Source of the DNA: Xanthomonas cucurbitae
GTDB lineage: Bacteria; Pseudomonadota; Gammaproteobacteria; Xanthomonadales; Xanthomonadaceae
NCBI RefSeq assembly: GCF_002939885.1
Contig: NZ_MDED01000009.1
Span: forward strand, 57,156 to 121,155
DNA length: 64,000 nucleotides
Direction of reading: 5' to 3'
Positions 9,474 through 18,530 of this stretch are shown here, in pieces. The translations under genes and the position numbers were made by a program. The notes under the pieces were generated by a model. That model did no database searches. It was given only the letters and a program-made list of their open reading frames with translations, and was not told where the DNA came from. Within the stretch, counting starts at the first letter, position 1; every line of letters starts with the position of its first letter.

Positions 9474-10034
9474 TCAGTGCTCGGCACCGTTCAGGACGCG
9501 TTCCCAGCCACTGTGGCCCAGGCGTTCCAGCGTCTGGATATTGCGTTCGACAATGACGTCCGGGTCCGGGAACGCGGCCACTGCACGCTCCACGCTGTCT
9601 TCGCGCAGCAGGTGCAGGGTGGGGAAGGGCGAGCGGTTGGTGAAGTTGGCCACATCCCCCGGCGCAGCGCCGGCGAACTGGTAATCGGGGTGGAAGCTGG
9701 CCACCTGCAGCACGCCTTGCAGATCCAGCGCGCCCACTGCGGCATCGGCGTTGTCGAGGAAGTCGTTGTAGTCCAGGAAGTCGGTCAGTACGTCCGGATG
9801 CACGATCAGCGTGGTGTCGATCCGCTCGGCCGGGGTGTCGCGCAGCAGCACCAGTTCTTCGACCAGTTGCTCCAGCAGCGCTTCGGGCGTGCTGGCATCG
9901 CTGAGCACCAGGCGCACCTGTTCCTTGACGTAGACCGCCTTGGCGAACGGGCACAGGTTGAGCCCGATCACCGCGCGCTCGATCCAGCTGCGGGTGGCGG
10001 CCAGGGGGTCGGGCAGGGCGGGCGTGGTGGTCAT
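9474..10034 (-). CDS. DUF1415 family protein
   Basis: 186-residue cytoplasmic protein with the DUF1415 pattern: WIERAVIGLNLCPFAKAV near the N terminus, DTTLIVHPDVLTDFLDYNDF in the middle, and ASFHPDYQFAG...NRSPFPTLHLLRE. The conserved Cys, His and Asp suggest metal or nucleotide binding, but no function is established. It has its own ATG and a long spacer to the upstream hydrolase gene. Confidence 0.87.
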   Translation of the reverse strand: MTTTPALPDPLAATRSWIERAVIGLNLCPFAKAVYVKEQVRLVLSDASTPEALLEQLVEELVLLRDTPAERIDTTLIVHPDVLTDFLDYNDFLDNADAAVGALDLQGVLQVASFHPDYQFAGAAPGDVANFTNRSPFPTLHLLREDSVERAVAAFPDPDVIVERNIQTLERLGHSGWERVLNGAEH

Positions 10035-10203
10035 CGTGGCGGCGGCGTGATGGCGCGCCAGTGTATGCGATCGCTGCCGGCAGGGCCGCCGATGCCACTG
10101 TTGCGGTGTTGTCGGTGACGCAACGCAGGGCGTCGGCTGCGCGGCAGCGCCGCTGCAGGGCGCACGGTCAGTTGCGGTGGTTGGCCGTGCCCGCTGCGTC
10201 GGT

Positions 10204-11013
10204 TTACAGCTGCGTGCGCAGGAATTGCACCGATGCGTGCGCTACTTGCTCGGCCATCGGGGATTTGTGCGGCGAGCCGATGGCATGCGCGCCGCTGGCG
10301 AAGGCGATGGCCTGCTTGCGCGCTGGCGGCGTGCCCAGTGCGTCGAACATGCTCAGCATCGCCGGCACCGAGGAGATCGGGTCTTCGTCGCCGTTGGGCG
10401 CGCGGTAATAGCCCAGCATGACCGGGCAGCGCACCTGCGGCCACGGCGGAGAGGCTGCAAACAGGTCGAGCAGGCCACGCAGCGTGCGAAAGCCATCCGG
10501 GTGCAGGGTGTCCGACCAGAATGCCTGGACGGCCTCGTTGCGCGGGTAGGGGTCGGTCACCGGCGCCTGCGCCTCGCACAGCCGATCCAGCAAGCCGGCA
10601 TTGACAGGCCGGATGCCGGGCGACCATGCCACCACCGCCGCCACCTGCGCGCGGCACTGTGCGGCCAGCCACAGCGCCAGCGTGCCACCCAGTGACGACC
10701 CGACAATGGCCACGCGTTCCGCCATGCGCTGCGCCTGGGCCAGCGCCTGCAGCGCGGAGGCCTGCATCACGGCCGGGGTGAGTCCGGCCATGGCATCGGC
10801 GGCGTGTTGTCCATGACCCGGCCAGCGGTGCACGTAGCCATTGGCGTCCAGCGCATCGGCCATCCGTTCGGGTAGCGCGCCGGCCTCGCCAGGGCTTGCG
10901 GAAAACCCATGCAGGTACAGCAACGCCAGGTCGCTGCGTACCGGCGCTGCGGTGCGCCAGTGACAGCGCGCCGCATTGCCTGGTTTCAGCCCTGGGCTAG
11001 CGTTTCCCGGCAT
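10204..11013 (-). CDS. Alpha/beta hydrolase
   Basis: 269-residue serine hydrolase of the alpha/beta fold. It shows the oxyanion strand LALLYLHGFSASPGE, the nucleophile elbow VGSSLGGTLAL (GxSxG) and a late catalytic His in ASGAHAIGSPHKS; the acid residue probably lies near DEDPISS. There is no signal peptide, so it is cytoplasmic and its substrate is unknown. The start at 11013 overlaps the 3' end of the upstream hybrid kinase gene by 17 bp, so it may be co-transcribed with the phosphorelay genes. A later start within the frame is possible. Confidence 0.8.
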   Translation of the reverse strand: MPGNASPGLKPGNAARCHWRTAAPVRSDLALLYLHGFSASPGEAGALPERMADALDANGYVHRWPGHGQHAADAMAGLTPAVMQASALQALAQAQRMAERVAIVGSSLGGTLALWLAAQCRAQVAAVVAWSPGIRPVNAGLLDRLCEAQAPVTDPYPRNEAVQAFWSDTLHPDGFRTLRGLLDLFAASPPWPQVRCPVMLGYYRAPNGDEDPISSVPAMLSMFDALGTPPARKQAIAFASGAHAIGSPHKSPMAEQVAHASVQFLRTQL

Positions 11014-12730
11014 GCTGGGCAAGCAGCGCGAGCAGTTCGTACGCGTTGATCGGCTTGGACAGATAGCCTGCCGCACCGATTGCCGCGGCCTTGCGCATCG
11101 AATCGCTGCGGGTGTCGGCGGTCAGCACGATGATCGGCGGCAACGTGCCGATCGCATCGCCTGCCTGTCCCAGCGCATCCCAGCCGGAGGTGCCGGGCAT
11201 GTGCAGGTCGAGGAAGATGATGTCTGGCGCGGCGCGGGCGATGCGCTCCACCGCGTCGCTGCCATCGGCATGAAAGCTCACCCGGTGCCCTGCGCGGGTC
11301 AGCAGGTTGCCGATCACCAGGCGGTTGGTGTCCATGTCCTCGAACACCAGGCAGTGCAGCGGCGGTACCGTGCGTGCGTGCTCTGCCAGCGCATCGCGCA
11401 AATCGCGCGTGCGGCTGCTGTTGGCCGCAGCGGCCGGCAGCTCGAAGATCCAGCGGAAGATGCTGCCGCCGGCCGGGTTGTCGTTCACCGTCAAACTGCC
11501 GCCCATCGCATCGGACACCGACAAGGCGATGTACAGGCCAAGCCCGACACCGCCCTCGGCACGGCTGAAGCCGGTGCTGAGCTGGGTGAACGGGGTGAAG
11601 ATGTAGGCCTTCCTGTCGTCGGGCACGCCGATGCCGGTATCGGTGACGGTCGCCTCGACCAGCCAGCGTTCGTCGGCCAGGGTTGCCTCGATCAACAGCT
11701 CCACTGCGCCGCCGGCCGGGGTGAACTTGATCGCATTGACCACCAGGTTGGTGATGACCTGTTCGATGCGGCCTTCGTCGCCCAGCAGGTAGGGCGTCTG
11801 CGCCGCCTGCATGCGCACGCTCAGCGATACCCCCTTGGTGGAGGCGGCGCTCGCGCAGACCGCTTTGACGGTGGTCAGCACGTCCAGCATGTTCAATGGC
11901 TTGCTCTGCAGTTGCAGGTGCCCGCCGTCGATGCCGGCCACGTCCAGGACTTCGTTGACGCGGTGGCGCAGGGCGGCGGCATTGACCGTCACCGCCTGAA
12001 TCAGGTCGCGCTGTTCGGCCGACAGGGTATCGGTATCGATCAGCTGGGCGCAGTTGATGACGGCGTTCAACGGCGTGCGCAGCTCGTGGTTCATCGTGCT
12101 GATGAAGCGGCTCTGCGCATCGCGAGAAGCGAGCGCCTGCAAGGTCACTTCCTGCATGGCGATGACGATGCGCGACACCAGCAGCGGCAACACCAGGCTC
12201 AGCGCCACGGCGTAGACGAAATACGCCGGCCGCGACAGCCAGTAGCCCGCCGGTGCGGTCACCAGCATCAGCACGAAGGTACTGACCAGGACCGGGACGG
12301 TGGCGCGTTGCCCGTAGCGCGCCACTGCGGCGATGGTGATGAACGGCAGGAACGCATTCAACGACATCAACAGGATGAAGGCCAGCGAGGTCTGAAGGCC
12401 GATGAACAGCAGGCTCATCGCAAAGCCCGCCGCATCCAGCCATTCTCCCTGCGGCACACGCTTGCGCCGCACCAGTACCATCCAGGCCAAGGCGATGATC
12501 CACAAGGTCACCGCGGTCGGGAACACCGCGTGCGCATCCTTGACCAGCACCGGCTGCGGCCCGTACAGCCAGCCAAGACACCACAGCATCACCACGGTCT
12601 GTACGACCACGCGGCCGACGCAAGCGCGGTACTCCAGGAACGACTCCAGCAGCCGCACCAGCCGGTCGCTGCGCAATTGCCTGGCCGCAGGGATCAACCC
12701 AGGCGCTGCGCGGTGGGAAGGACTAGGCAT
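10997..12730 (-). CDS. RpfC-like membrane hybrid sensor kinase/response regulator
   Basis: 577-residue hybrid kinase. The N-terminal sensor has about five membrane helices (residues about 40-195) without a periplasmic loop domain. HisKA follows with ISTMNHELRTPLN (His215), then HATPase with NLVVNAIKFTPAGG, DTGIGV and GVGLGLYI, and a receiver with IIFLDLHMPGTSG (Asp508). This is the layout of RpfC, the DSF sensor of Xanthomonas, but without the C-terminal Hpt domain, which is encoded by the preceding gene. The start overlaps the end of the Hpt gene by 8 nt. Genuine rpfC normally sits beside rpfG and rpfF, which are absent here, so this is a paralogue with an unknown signal. Confidence 0.88.
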   Translation of the reverse strand: MPSPSHRAAPGLIPAARQLRSDRLVRLLESFLEYRACVGRVVVQTVVMLWCLGWLYGPQPVLVKDAHAVFPTAVTLWIIALAWMVLVRRKRVPQGEWLDAAGFAMSLLFIGLQTSLAFILLMSLNAFLPFITIAAVARYGQRATVPVLVSTFVLMLVTAPAGYWLSRPAYFVYAVALSLVLPLLVSRIVIAMQEVTLQALASRDAQSRFISTMNHELRTPLNAVINCAQLIDTDTLSAEQRDLIQAVTVNAAALRHRVNEVLDVAGIDGGHLQLQSKPLNMLDVLTTVKAVCASAASTKGVSLSVRMQAAQTPYLLGDEGRIEQVITNLVVNAIKFTPAGGAVELLIEATLADERWLVEATVTDTGIGVPDDRKAYIFTPFTQLSTGFSRAEGGVGLGLYIALSVSDAMGGSLTVNDNPAGGSIFRWIFELPAAAANSSRTRDLRDALAEHARTVPPLHCLVFEDMDTNRLVIGNLLTRAGHRVSFHADGSDAVERIARAAPDIIFLDLHMPGTSGWDALGQAGDAIGTLPPIIVLTADTRSDSMRKAAAIGAAGYLSKPINAYELLALLAQHAGKR

Positions 12731-13196
12731 GAGGTTTCGCGTCGTCGAGAGGAAGGCTGAGCCGGTACTGCCTGACCAGTAGACCGGCGGCAGTGGCTAC
12801 CGCAGTGAAGCGGGGCACAAGCGCGTCACTCAAGGCGTCGTGCTCCACCTCGTCGCGCAGTTGGTCGCAGGCCTTGAGCAATTGCGGTGAGCCGGTCAGC
12901 GAGAGGGTGTTCTTCAGCGAGTGGATCTGTTCCAGCGCCTGCGCCTTGCTGGTGGTGGCATCGCCCAGCGTGCACTGTGCGATGGCGCGGTCGATCTCCG
13001 CCGCGAAAGCATCGGCGAAGGCGGCCGCCTCGCCCGGGTCCAGGCCGGCCATGCAGTGCAGCGTCGATCCGGTTGCAATCTGCGGCTGCGCGTTCGCCTG
13101 CTGCGTTGCTGCCGTGGTGCCCGGCGCACGCGCGCCTGCCTGCCGCACGGCGTGCAGACGTAGACGATGCAACAGGCTGGCGAGCAGGGCGCGCAT
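12723..13196 (-). CDS. Hpt phosphotransfer protein
   Basis: 157-residue protein with an Hpt domain (about residues 48-145). The motif EQIHSLKNTLSLTG carries the phosphorylatable His92 in the usual H-x2-K-N context, inside a four-helix bundle pattern with LLKACDQLRDEVE following. The N-terminal 45 residues are basic and low complexity. Its last 8 nt overlap the ATG of the hybrid kinase, so the two halves of one phosphorelay are co-translated. The likely role is to pass phosphate from the kinase receiver to an unlinked response regulator. Confidence 0.85.
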   Translation of the reverse strand: MRALLASLLHRLRLHAVRQAGARAPGTTAATQQANAQPQIATGSTLHCMAGLDPGEAAAFADAFAAEIDRAIAQCTLGDATTSKAQALEQIHSLKNTLSLTGSPQLLKACDQLRDEVEHDALSDALVPRFTAVATAAGLLVRQYRLSLPLDDAKPHA

Positions 13197-13296
13197 TGCG
13201 GGCCGCTACACCCGCAGCCCGGTGCACGGCATGCACGCAGCTGGCCGTGGCACCACCGGGTCGATCACCGCACACGCTGCCATCGCAGGATTGCAC

Positions 13297-13782
13297 TCAA
13301 TCGCGGAAGTTGTCGAACTGCAGCGGCAGCTCGAAATCGGCCTTCTTCAACAAGGCGATCGCATCCTGCGGGTCGTCGCGCTTCTTGCCGGTCACGCGCA
13401 GCTTGTCGCCGTTGATCTGCGCTTCCACCTTGAGCTTGGCCTCCTTGAGCTTGGCCACCAGCTGCTTGGCCTGCTTCTGCTCGATGCCCTGCTTGACGGT
13501 GACCTTCTGCCGCGCGCCGGCCAGGTTGGTTTCCACCTCGCCGAACTCCAGGCAGCGCACGTCGACGCCACGCGCCAGCAGCCGCGCGCGCAGGATGTCG
13601 GTCATCTGCTTGAGCTGGAAGTCGCTGGGAGCGGACTGGTTGATCGTCTTGCCGTCTTCCAGCGCGAACCTGGCCTCGACGCCCTTGAAGTCGAAACGCG
13701 TGTCCAGTTCACGATTGGCCTGGTCCACCGCATTGGTCAATTCGTGCTTGTCGACTTCGGACACGACGTCGAAGGAAGGCAT
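13297..13782 (-). CDS. YajQ family nucleotide-binding protein
   Basis: 161-residue YajQ protein, full length, from MPSFDVVSEVDKHELTNAVD through the tandem ferredoxin-like halves (TRFDFKGVEARFALEDGKT; AQINGDKLRVTGKKRDD) to LPLQFDNFRD. In Xanthomonas campestris a YajQ protein has been shown to bind cyclic di-GMP and to affect virulence gene expression through a LysR-type regulator; I infer the same role here from family identity. It lies directly upstream of the Hpt/hybrid kinase pair on the same strand, with about 100 bp between. Confidence 0.93.
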   Translation of the reverse strand: MPSFDVVSEVDKHELTNAVDQANRELDTRFDFKGVEARFALEDGKTINQSAPSDFQLKQMTDILRARLLARGVDVRCLEFGEVETNLAGARQKVTVKQGIEQKQAKQLVAKLKEAKLKVEAQINGDKLRVTGKKRDDPQDAIALLKKADFELPLQFDNFRD

Positions 13783-13888
13783 GCAAGGCTCCTGTTATCT
13801 GGGGATGGCGGCCATTCTAGGCCATCGGGCCAGGCTGCTTGCATCCACGCATTGGCGGCGTTCGCTTTGCGGCGGCGATAATGGTCTT

Positions 13889-14785
13889 ATGCCCACCACC
13901 CATTCTCCGCTCCCCGCCATCGCCTGGATGGTGGCCGCCGTGGCCTGCTTCTCGCTGATGGACGCGGGCATGAAGCTGCTGTCGGCGCATTATCCACCGC
14001 TGCAGGTGACCCTGCTGCGTGGCGCCGCCTCGTTGCCGTTCGTGCTGGTGTGGGTGCTGGCCACCGCCGGGCCGCGCTCCATCGTGCCGGTGCGCTGGGG
14101 GTTGCATCTGCTACGCGGGATGCTGGGCATGGTGATGATCGGCTGCTTCGTCTATGGGCTGAAGCGGATGCCGCTGTCCACCGCCTACACGCTGTATTTC
14201 GTGGCGCCCTTGCTGGTGGCGGCCTTGTCGGTGCCGCTGCTGGGCGAGCAGGTCGGGCCGCGCCGCTGGACCGCGATTGGCATCGGCCTGGTCGGTGTGA
14301 TCGTGGTGCTGCGCCCGGGCGTGGACGGGCTGATCTCGCTGCCCGGCCTGATGGTGTTGCTGGCAGCCACGGCCTACGCGATAGCCGCGATCACGGTGAG
14401 CCTGTTGACCCGCACCGACACCCCGCAGGCGATGGTGGTGTGGTTTCTGCTGTTCATGGCGATCGGTGCCGGCTTGCTGGCCATTCCCGGATGGGTGCCG
14501 CTGCAGGGCAGCCACGGCTGGCTGATCGCCGGCATGGGCCTGGCGGGTGCGCTGGGCCAGATCGCGCTGACCCAGGCCTTCCTGCGCGGCGAGGCCTCGA
14601 TGATCGCCCCGCTGGAGTACAGCGGCCTGGTCTGGGTGATCGGCTGGGACTGGCTGCTGTGGCAGACCCTGCCCGATGGCTGGACCTGGACCGGCGCCGG
14701 CATCATCGTCGCCAGCGGGCTGTATTTGCTGCGCCGGGAGCGCATCCGCAAGGCGGACAGGCCGTTGCCGCTTGAACGGCCGTGA
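13889..14785 (+). CDS. EamA/DMT family transporter
   Basis: 298-residue integral membrane protein with about ten helices arranged as two EamA repeats. The first repeat includes FSLMDAGMKLLSAHYPPLQ and LSTAYTLYFVAPLLVAALS, and the second ends in LIAPLEYS-type residues (SMIAPLEYSGLVWVIGWDW). The C terminus is basic and cytoplasmic. Members export amino acids, metabolites or drugs; the substrate cannot be read from sequence. It is divergent from yajQ. Confidence 0.88.
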   Translation: MPTTHSPLPAIAWMVAAVACFSLMDAGMKLLSAHYPPLQVTLLRGAASLPFVLVWVLATAGPRSIVPVRWGLHLLRGMLGMVMIGCFVYGLKRMPLSTAYTLYFVAPLLVAALSVPLLGEQVGPRRWTAIGIGLVGVIVVLRPGVDGLISLPGLMVLLAATAYAIAAITVSLLTRTDTPQAMVVWFLLFMAIGAGLLAIPGWVPLQGSHGWLIAGMGLAGALGQIALTQAFLRGEASMIAPLEYSGLVWVIGWDWLLWQTLPDGWTWTGAGIIVASGLYLLRRERIRKADRPLPLERP

Positions 14786-14858
14786 TTCGAGATTCGGCAT
14801 TGGGGATTCGTCAAAGCAGGCTGCCTTTGCGAATCCCCAATCCCCAATCCCGACTCCC
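14784..14858. repeat. GGGATTC/GAATCCC inverted repeat
   Basis: The left arm (14784-14810) contains GATTCGAGATTCGG and TTGGGGATTCG. The right arm (14829-14858) contains GCGAATCCCCAATCCCCAAT and CCCGACTC. The arms pair around a short AAAGCAGGCTGCCTTT hairpin. This is the same element family found in three spacers of the atp operon. Here it separates the EamA transporter from metN and overlaps the transporter stop codon. Confidence 0.7.
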
Positions 14859-14910
14859 GGCAGCGAACATTGACTGGTAGGCTTCACGACCCCCCAACCG
14901 GCCACGCGCG

Positions 14911-15918
14911 GTGATCCAGTTTCAGCGCCTGCACAAGTCCTACTCCGTTGACGGTCGTCAGATCGTGGCGCTGCACCCGCTCGATCTGCGGATCGGTGCC
15001 GGGGAGGTGTTCGGCATCATCGGCCATTCCGGTGCCGGCAAGTCCACGCTGATCCGGCTCATCAATCGGCTCGAAGAGCCCAGCGGCGGGCGCCTGCTGA
15101 TCGGAGAGGACGACGTCACCGCGTTGGACAGCCAGGGCCTGCGCGCGCTGCGCCGGCGCATTGGCATGATCTTCCAGCATTTCAACCTGCTGTCTTCGCG
15201 CACCGTGGCCGGCAACGTGGCCTTCCCGTTGGAGCTGGCCGGCACCGCGCGTGCGCAGATCGATGCGCGGGTGGCCGAACTGCTGGCCCGGGTCGGGCTG
15301 CAGGATCAGGCCAACAAGTATCCGGCGCAACTGTCCGGTGGGCAGAAGCAGCGCGTGGGCATCGCGCGCGCGCTGGCCACCCGGCCGCAGATCCTGTTGT
15401 GCGACGAGGCCACCAGCGCGCTGGACCCGCAGACCACCGCCTCGGTGCTGCAGCTGCTGGCGCAGATCAACCGCGAGCTGGGCCTGACCATCGTGCTGAT
15501 TACCCACGAAATGGACGTGATCCGCCGCGTCTGCGACCGCGTGGCCGTGCTGGATGCCGGCAAGCTGGTGGAAACCGGCCCGGTCACCGAGGTCTTCCTG
15601 CACCCCAAGCACGCCACCACCCGGCGCTTCGTGTCCGAAGCCGAACATGTGGACGAATCCGAACTGCATCGCGATTTCGCCGCCGTCGGCGGGCGTATCG
15701 TGCGGCTGACCTTCCTGGGCAATGGCACCTACGAGCCGGTGCTGGGCCGCATCGCCCGCGAGACCGGGGTGGACTACAACATCCTGTCCGGGCGCGTGGA
15801 CCGCATCAAGGACACCCCGTACGGCCAGCTCATAGTCGCCTTGACCGGTGGCGACCAGAACGCGGCGCTGGCCGGCTTCGTGGCGGCCGGCGTGCAGGTA
15901 GAGGATCTGCGCGCATGA
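14911..15918 (+). CDS. metN: Methionine ABC transporter ATP-binding protein
   Basis: 335-residue ABC ATPase of the methionine uptake family. It has Walker [10 protein letters not shown] (38-46), Q-loop [12 protein letters not shown], signature LSGGQKQR, Walker [13 protein letters not shown] and switch His in LITHEMD. After about residue 255 comes a C-terminal NIL (ACT-like) domain, which in MetN binds methionine and inhibits transport. The GTG at 14911 is the start. The stop overlaps the metI start (GCGCATGA), and metQ follows, so this is the complete metNIQ operon. Confidence 0.95.
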   Translation: MIQFQRLHKSYSVDGRQIVALHPLDLRIGAGEVFGIIGHSGAGKSTLIRLINRLEEPSGGRLLIGEDDVTALDSQGLRALRRRIGMIFQHFNLLSSRTVAGNVAFPLELAGTARAQIDARVAELLARVGLQDQANKYPAQLSGGQKQRVGIARALATRPQILLCDEATSALDPQTTASVLQLLAQINRELGLTIVLITHEMDVIRRVCDRVAVLDAGKLVETGPVTEVFLHPKHATTRRFVSEAEHVDESELHRDFAAVGGRIVRLTFLGNGTYEPVLGRIARETGVDYNILSGRVDRIKDTPYGQLIVALTGGDQNAALAGFVAAGVQVEDLRA

Positions 15919-16610
15919 CGTCGATACTTGCCGCCGCCGGCGGTTTCTTCCGCAACCTCGATGCCGCCAAGTGGGGCGACATCGGCCAGGCCACCCTGGA
16001 CACCTTGCTGATGCTGGCCGGCGCGCTGCCGCTGACCTTGCTGATCGGCCTGCCGCTGGGCGTGGCGCTGTTCCTGTGCGGCGCTCCGCAGCTGCGCCGG
16101 CGCCCGCTGCTGTACGGCGCGCTGGCGCTGGCGATCAATCTGCTGCGCTCGGTGCCCTTCATCATCCTGATGATCGCGATGATTCCACTGACGCTGATGC
16201 TGATGGGCACCTCGCTCGGCGTGCGTGGCGCGATCCTGCCGCTGGTGGTGGGCGCCGCACCGTTCTATGCGCGGCTGGTGGAAACCGCGTTGCGCGAGGT
16301 CGATCGCGGCATCATCGAAGCCAGCCAGGCGATGGGCGCCACCACTGGCCAGTTGGTGCTGCGGGTGCTGCTGCCCGAAGCGCGGCCGGGCCTGATCGCC
16401 GGCGCCACCGTGACCACCATCGCGCTGATCGGCTTCACGGCCATGGGCGGGGCGATCGGCTCCGGCGGGCTGGGCGATGTGGCCTACCGCGAGGGCTATA
16501 TGCGCTCGCACGCCGATGTCGCCTTGATCACCGTGATCGCGCTACTGGTGCTGGTGCAACTGCTGCAGATGCTGGGCGACCGGCTGGTGGCGCACTACAG
16601 CCGGCGCTGA
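15915..16610 (+). CDS. metI: Methionine ABC transporter permease
   Basis: 231-residue inner-membrane permease with five to six helices. The EAA loop that contacts MetN reads [22 protein letters not shown]. The N-terminal segment [20 protein letters not shown] matches the MetI family. The start ATG overlaps the metN stop by 4 nt, so translation is coupled. The length is normal for MetI. Confidence 0.95.
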   Translation: MTSILAAAGGFFRNLDAAKWGDIGQATLDTLLMLAGALPLTLLIGLPLGVALFLCGAPQLRRRPLLYGALALAINLLRSVPFIILMIAMIPLTLMLMGTSLGVRGAILPLVVGAAPFYARLVETALREVDRGIIEASQAMGATTGQLVLRVLLPEARPGLIAGATVTTIALIGFTAMGGAIGSGGLGDVAYREGYMRSHADVALITVIALLVLVQLLQMLGDRLVAHYSRR

Positions 16611-16813
16611 GCCGGTTGTGGCGCAAGGCGCATTCGGCCGCGCAGCCGCGCGCTGGCCGCCGCCGTCGCCTCCAGGAAGTGCCGCGTGCGTGTTCGGGCT
16701 GCGCCAGCGGTGCGCGTCATGGCTTGCCCCCGAGCCGCTGGATCGCCGTGGCTGCGGTCTGCTAGCTTTGACGTCAGCGGCTTGCCGCACTCCTTCCCCC
16801 CACGGACCCCCAC

Positions 16814-17617
16814 ATGAGCACTCTTGCGTTTCGTTCCCTTCTGGCCGCCGCCACGCTGGCGCTGGCATCCTGCGGCGGCAGCGCCGGCGGCGGCAGTGGC
16901 GACACCCTGACTGTCGCCGCCACCGCAGTGCCGCATGCCGAGATTCTGGAAGTGGTCGAACCGCTGCTGGCCAAGCAGGGCGTGAAGCTGGACGTGCGCG
17001 TGTTCAACGATTACGTGCAGCCCAACGACCAGGTCGTGCAGAAGCAGATCGACGTCAATTACTTCCAGACCGAGCCTTACCTGGATGCGTACAACCGCGA
17101 CCGCAAGAGCCAGCTGGTGACCGTGGTCGGCGTGCACATCGAGCCGTTCGGTGCGTACTCGCGCCGTTTCAAGGCGCTGGCCGACCTGCCCACGGGTGCC
17201 GATGTGGTCATTCCTAACGATCCGAGCAACAACAGCCGCGCGCTGATCCTGCTCGACAAGGCCGGCATCATCAAGCTCAAGGACCCGAGCAACGCGCTGT
17301 CGACCCAACGCGATATCGTCGACAACCCCAAGCAGCTGAAATTCCGCGAACTCGATTCGGCAATGCTGCCGCGCGTGCTGGACCAGGTGGACCTGGCGCT
17401 GATCAATACCAACTACGCGCTCGATGCCGGGCTCAATCCGACCCGCGATGCGCTGGCGATCGAAAGCAAGGACTCGCCGTACGTGAACTTTCTGGTGGCG
17501 CGTGCCGACAACAAGGACGATGTCCGCGTGCAGAAGCTGGCCAAGGCGCTGACCAGCCCGGAGGTCAAGGCATTCATCCAACAGAAGTACAAGGGCGCGG
17601 TACTGCCGGCGTTCTGA
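16814..17617 (+). CDS. metQ: Methionine-binding lipoprotein
   Basis: 267-residue NlpA/MetQ substrate-binding lipoprotein. The signal ends in the lipobox LALASCGG (Cys20). The body has TVAATAVPHAEILEVVEPLL, VDVNYFQTEPYLD-like residues (QIDVNYFQTEPYLDAYNRD), VIPNDPSNNSRALILLDKAG and LINTNYALDAGL, all conserved in MetQ. It delivers D/L-methionine to MetNI. It lies 203 bp behind metI, a rather long spacer that could hold its own promoter or an mRNA processing site; I see no riboswitch there. Confidence 0.94.
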   Translation: MSTLAFRSLLAAATLALASCGGSAGGGSGDTLTVAATAVPHAEILEVVEPLLAKQGVKLDVRVFNDYVQPNDQVVQKQIDVNYFQTEPYLDAYNRDRKSQLVTVVGVHIEPFGAYSRRFKALADLPTGADVVIPNDPSNNSRALILLDKAGIIKLKDPSNALSTQRDIVDNPKQLKFRELDSAMLPRVLDQVDLALINTNYALDAGLNPTRDALAIESKDSPYVNFLVARADNKDDVRVQKLAKALTSPEVKAFIQQKYKGAVLPAF

Positions 17618-17837
17618 GCGCGGCAATCGGGCCGTGCGGCGGCAATGGCGTGGGCTTGGGCCACTGCCGGTGCGCCAGGTCCAGCGAAACAGCGTTCGGC
17701 AACTCCCCCTGGCCGCTGTCTGCTCCGGGTTGCGCAGCGCTCGCCAGGCGTGCGCGGGCGGTGTGTGCGATAGCGCCAACACCTCACGATGACACCGGCG
17801 TAGTAGCGTTGCCTGCCTTCCTTCCGGCGATTGCGTC

Positions 17838-18395
17838 ATGCCCCTGCTGCTCGCCATTCCACTGGCCGTGATCGTTGCCCTGGCCGTGTTCGCGGTGCTG
17901 TTCCCGTTGTCGTTGTTGCAGCGTTTCCGGATGGGAACCGCACGCCGTCAGGCGCGCGGTTGGTTGCTGATGGTCAATCTGGTCTCGGCCGGTCTGTCCA
18001 GCGTGGTGTTCGGCGTGTTCGCGCTGATCGCCGCCGCGTTCTGGCCCGGTGCACTCAGCCATGCCGCGTTCGGTTGGGCCTGCGGGCTGCTGCTGGGCGT
18101 GCTGGCCTTGCGCTTGACCCGCTTCGAGCGCACGCCGCAAGGCCTGTTCTACCGCCCCAACCTGTGGCTGGTGCTGGGCCTGGCGGCGCTGCTGCTGGGA
18201 CGGCTGCTTGCCGGTCTGGTACAGGGCTGGCGCAGCACCTGGCAGGGGGCGGTGTGGCCGGTCGATGGCTGGATGAGTCATGCCAGCCTGCTGGGCGCCG
18301 CGGGCGTGCTGCTTGGCTATGCGCTGGCCTATGCCAGCCTGCTCTGGTGGCGCTGGCGCACTGCACGTCTGCGCGGCAGCGTCTACTGGCGTTGA
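17838..18395 (+). CDS. Integral membrane protein of unknown function
   Basis: 185-residue hydrophobic protein with four or five predicted helices (about 3-27, 43-66, 75-92, 108-128 and 148-168). A cytoplasmic linker contains RFERTPQGLFYRPNLWLV, resembling DUF1453/CcdC-type membrane proteins, but the match is weak. There are no cysteines for a redox role. It has its own ATG and lies between metQ and the convergent ompW-like gene. Confidence 0.65.
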   Translation: MPLLLAIPLAVIVALAVFAVLFPLSLLQRFRMGTARRQARGWLLMVNLVSAGLSSVVFGVFALIAAAFWPGALSHAAFGWACGLLLGVLALRLTRFERTPQGLFYRPNLWLVLGLAALLLGRLLAGLVQGWRSTWQGAVWPVDGWMSHASLLGAAGVLLGYALAYASLLWWRWRTARLRGSVYWR

Positions 18396-18471
18396 ATCGC
18401 GCATGTGCCACCGCACCGATCGCCGATTACCCACCGGCTACGTGCGCCTCTCGCTATTTGCCGACGGCTGT

Positions 18472-18505
18472 TACAAGCAACGGGCCTTGCGGCCCGTTGC
18501 TTGTA
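18472..18505 (-). terminator. Terminator behind the OmpW-like gene
   Basis: Perfect 15-bp stem TACAAGCAACGGGCC (18472-18486) with GGCCCGTTGCTTGTA (18491-18505) and a TTGC loop. It lies 26 bp past the stop of the minus-strand porin gene and can also stop the convergent plus-strand gene. Confidence 0.8.
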
Positions 18506-18530
18506 CTCGGCGATGCGCGTGTGCGCTGGA

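Noticed and set aside
10976..12760. Plus-strand open frame of 594 codons opposite the RpfC-like kinase
   Set aside because: His/Gln/Arg-rich shadow; the minus strand has full kinase motifs.
14911..17617. SAM or methionine riboswitch in front of metN or metQ
   Set aside because: The upstream sequence holds a GGGATTC repeat and no recognisable aptamer core.
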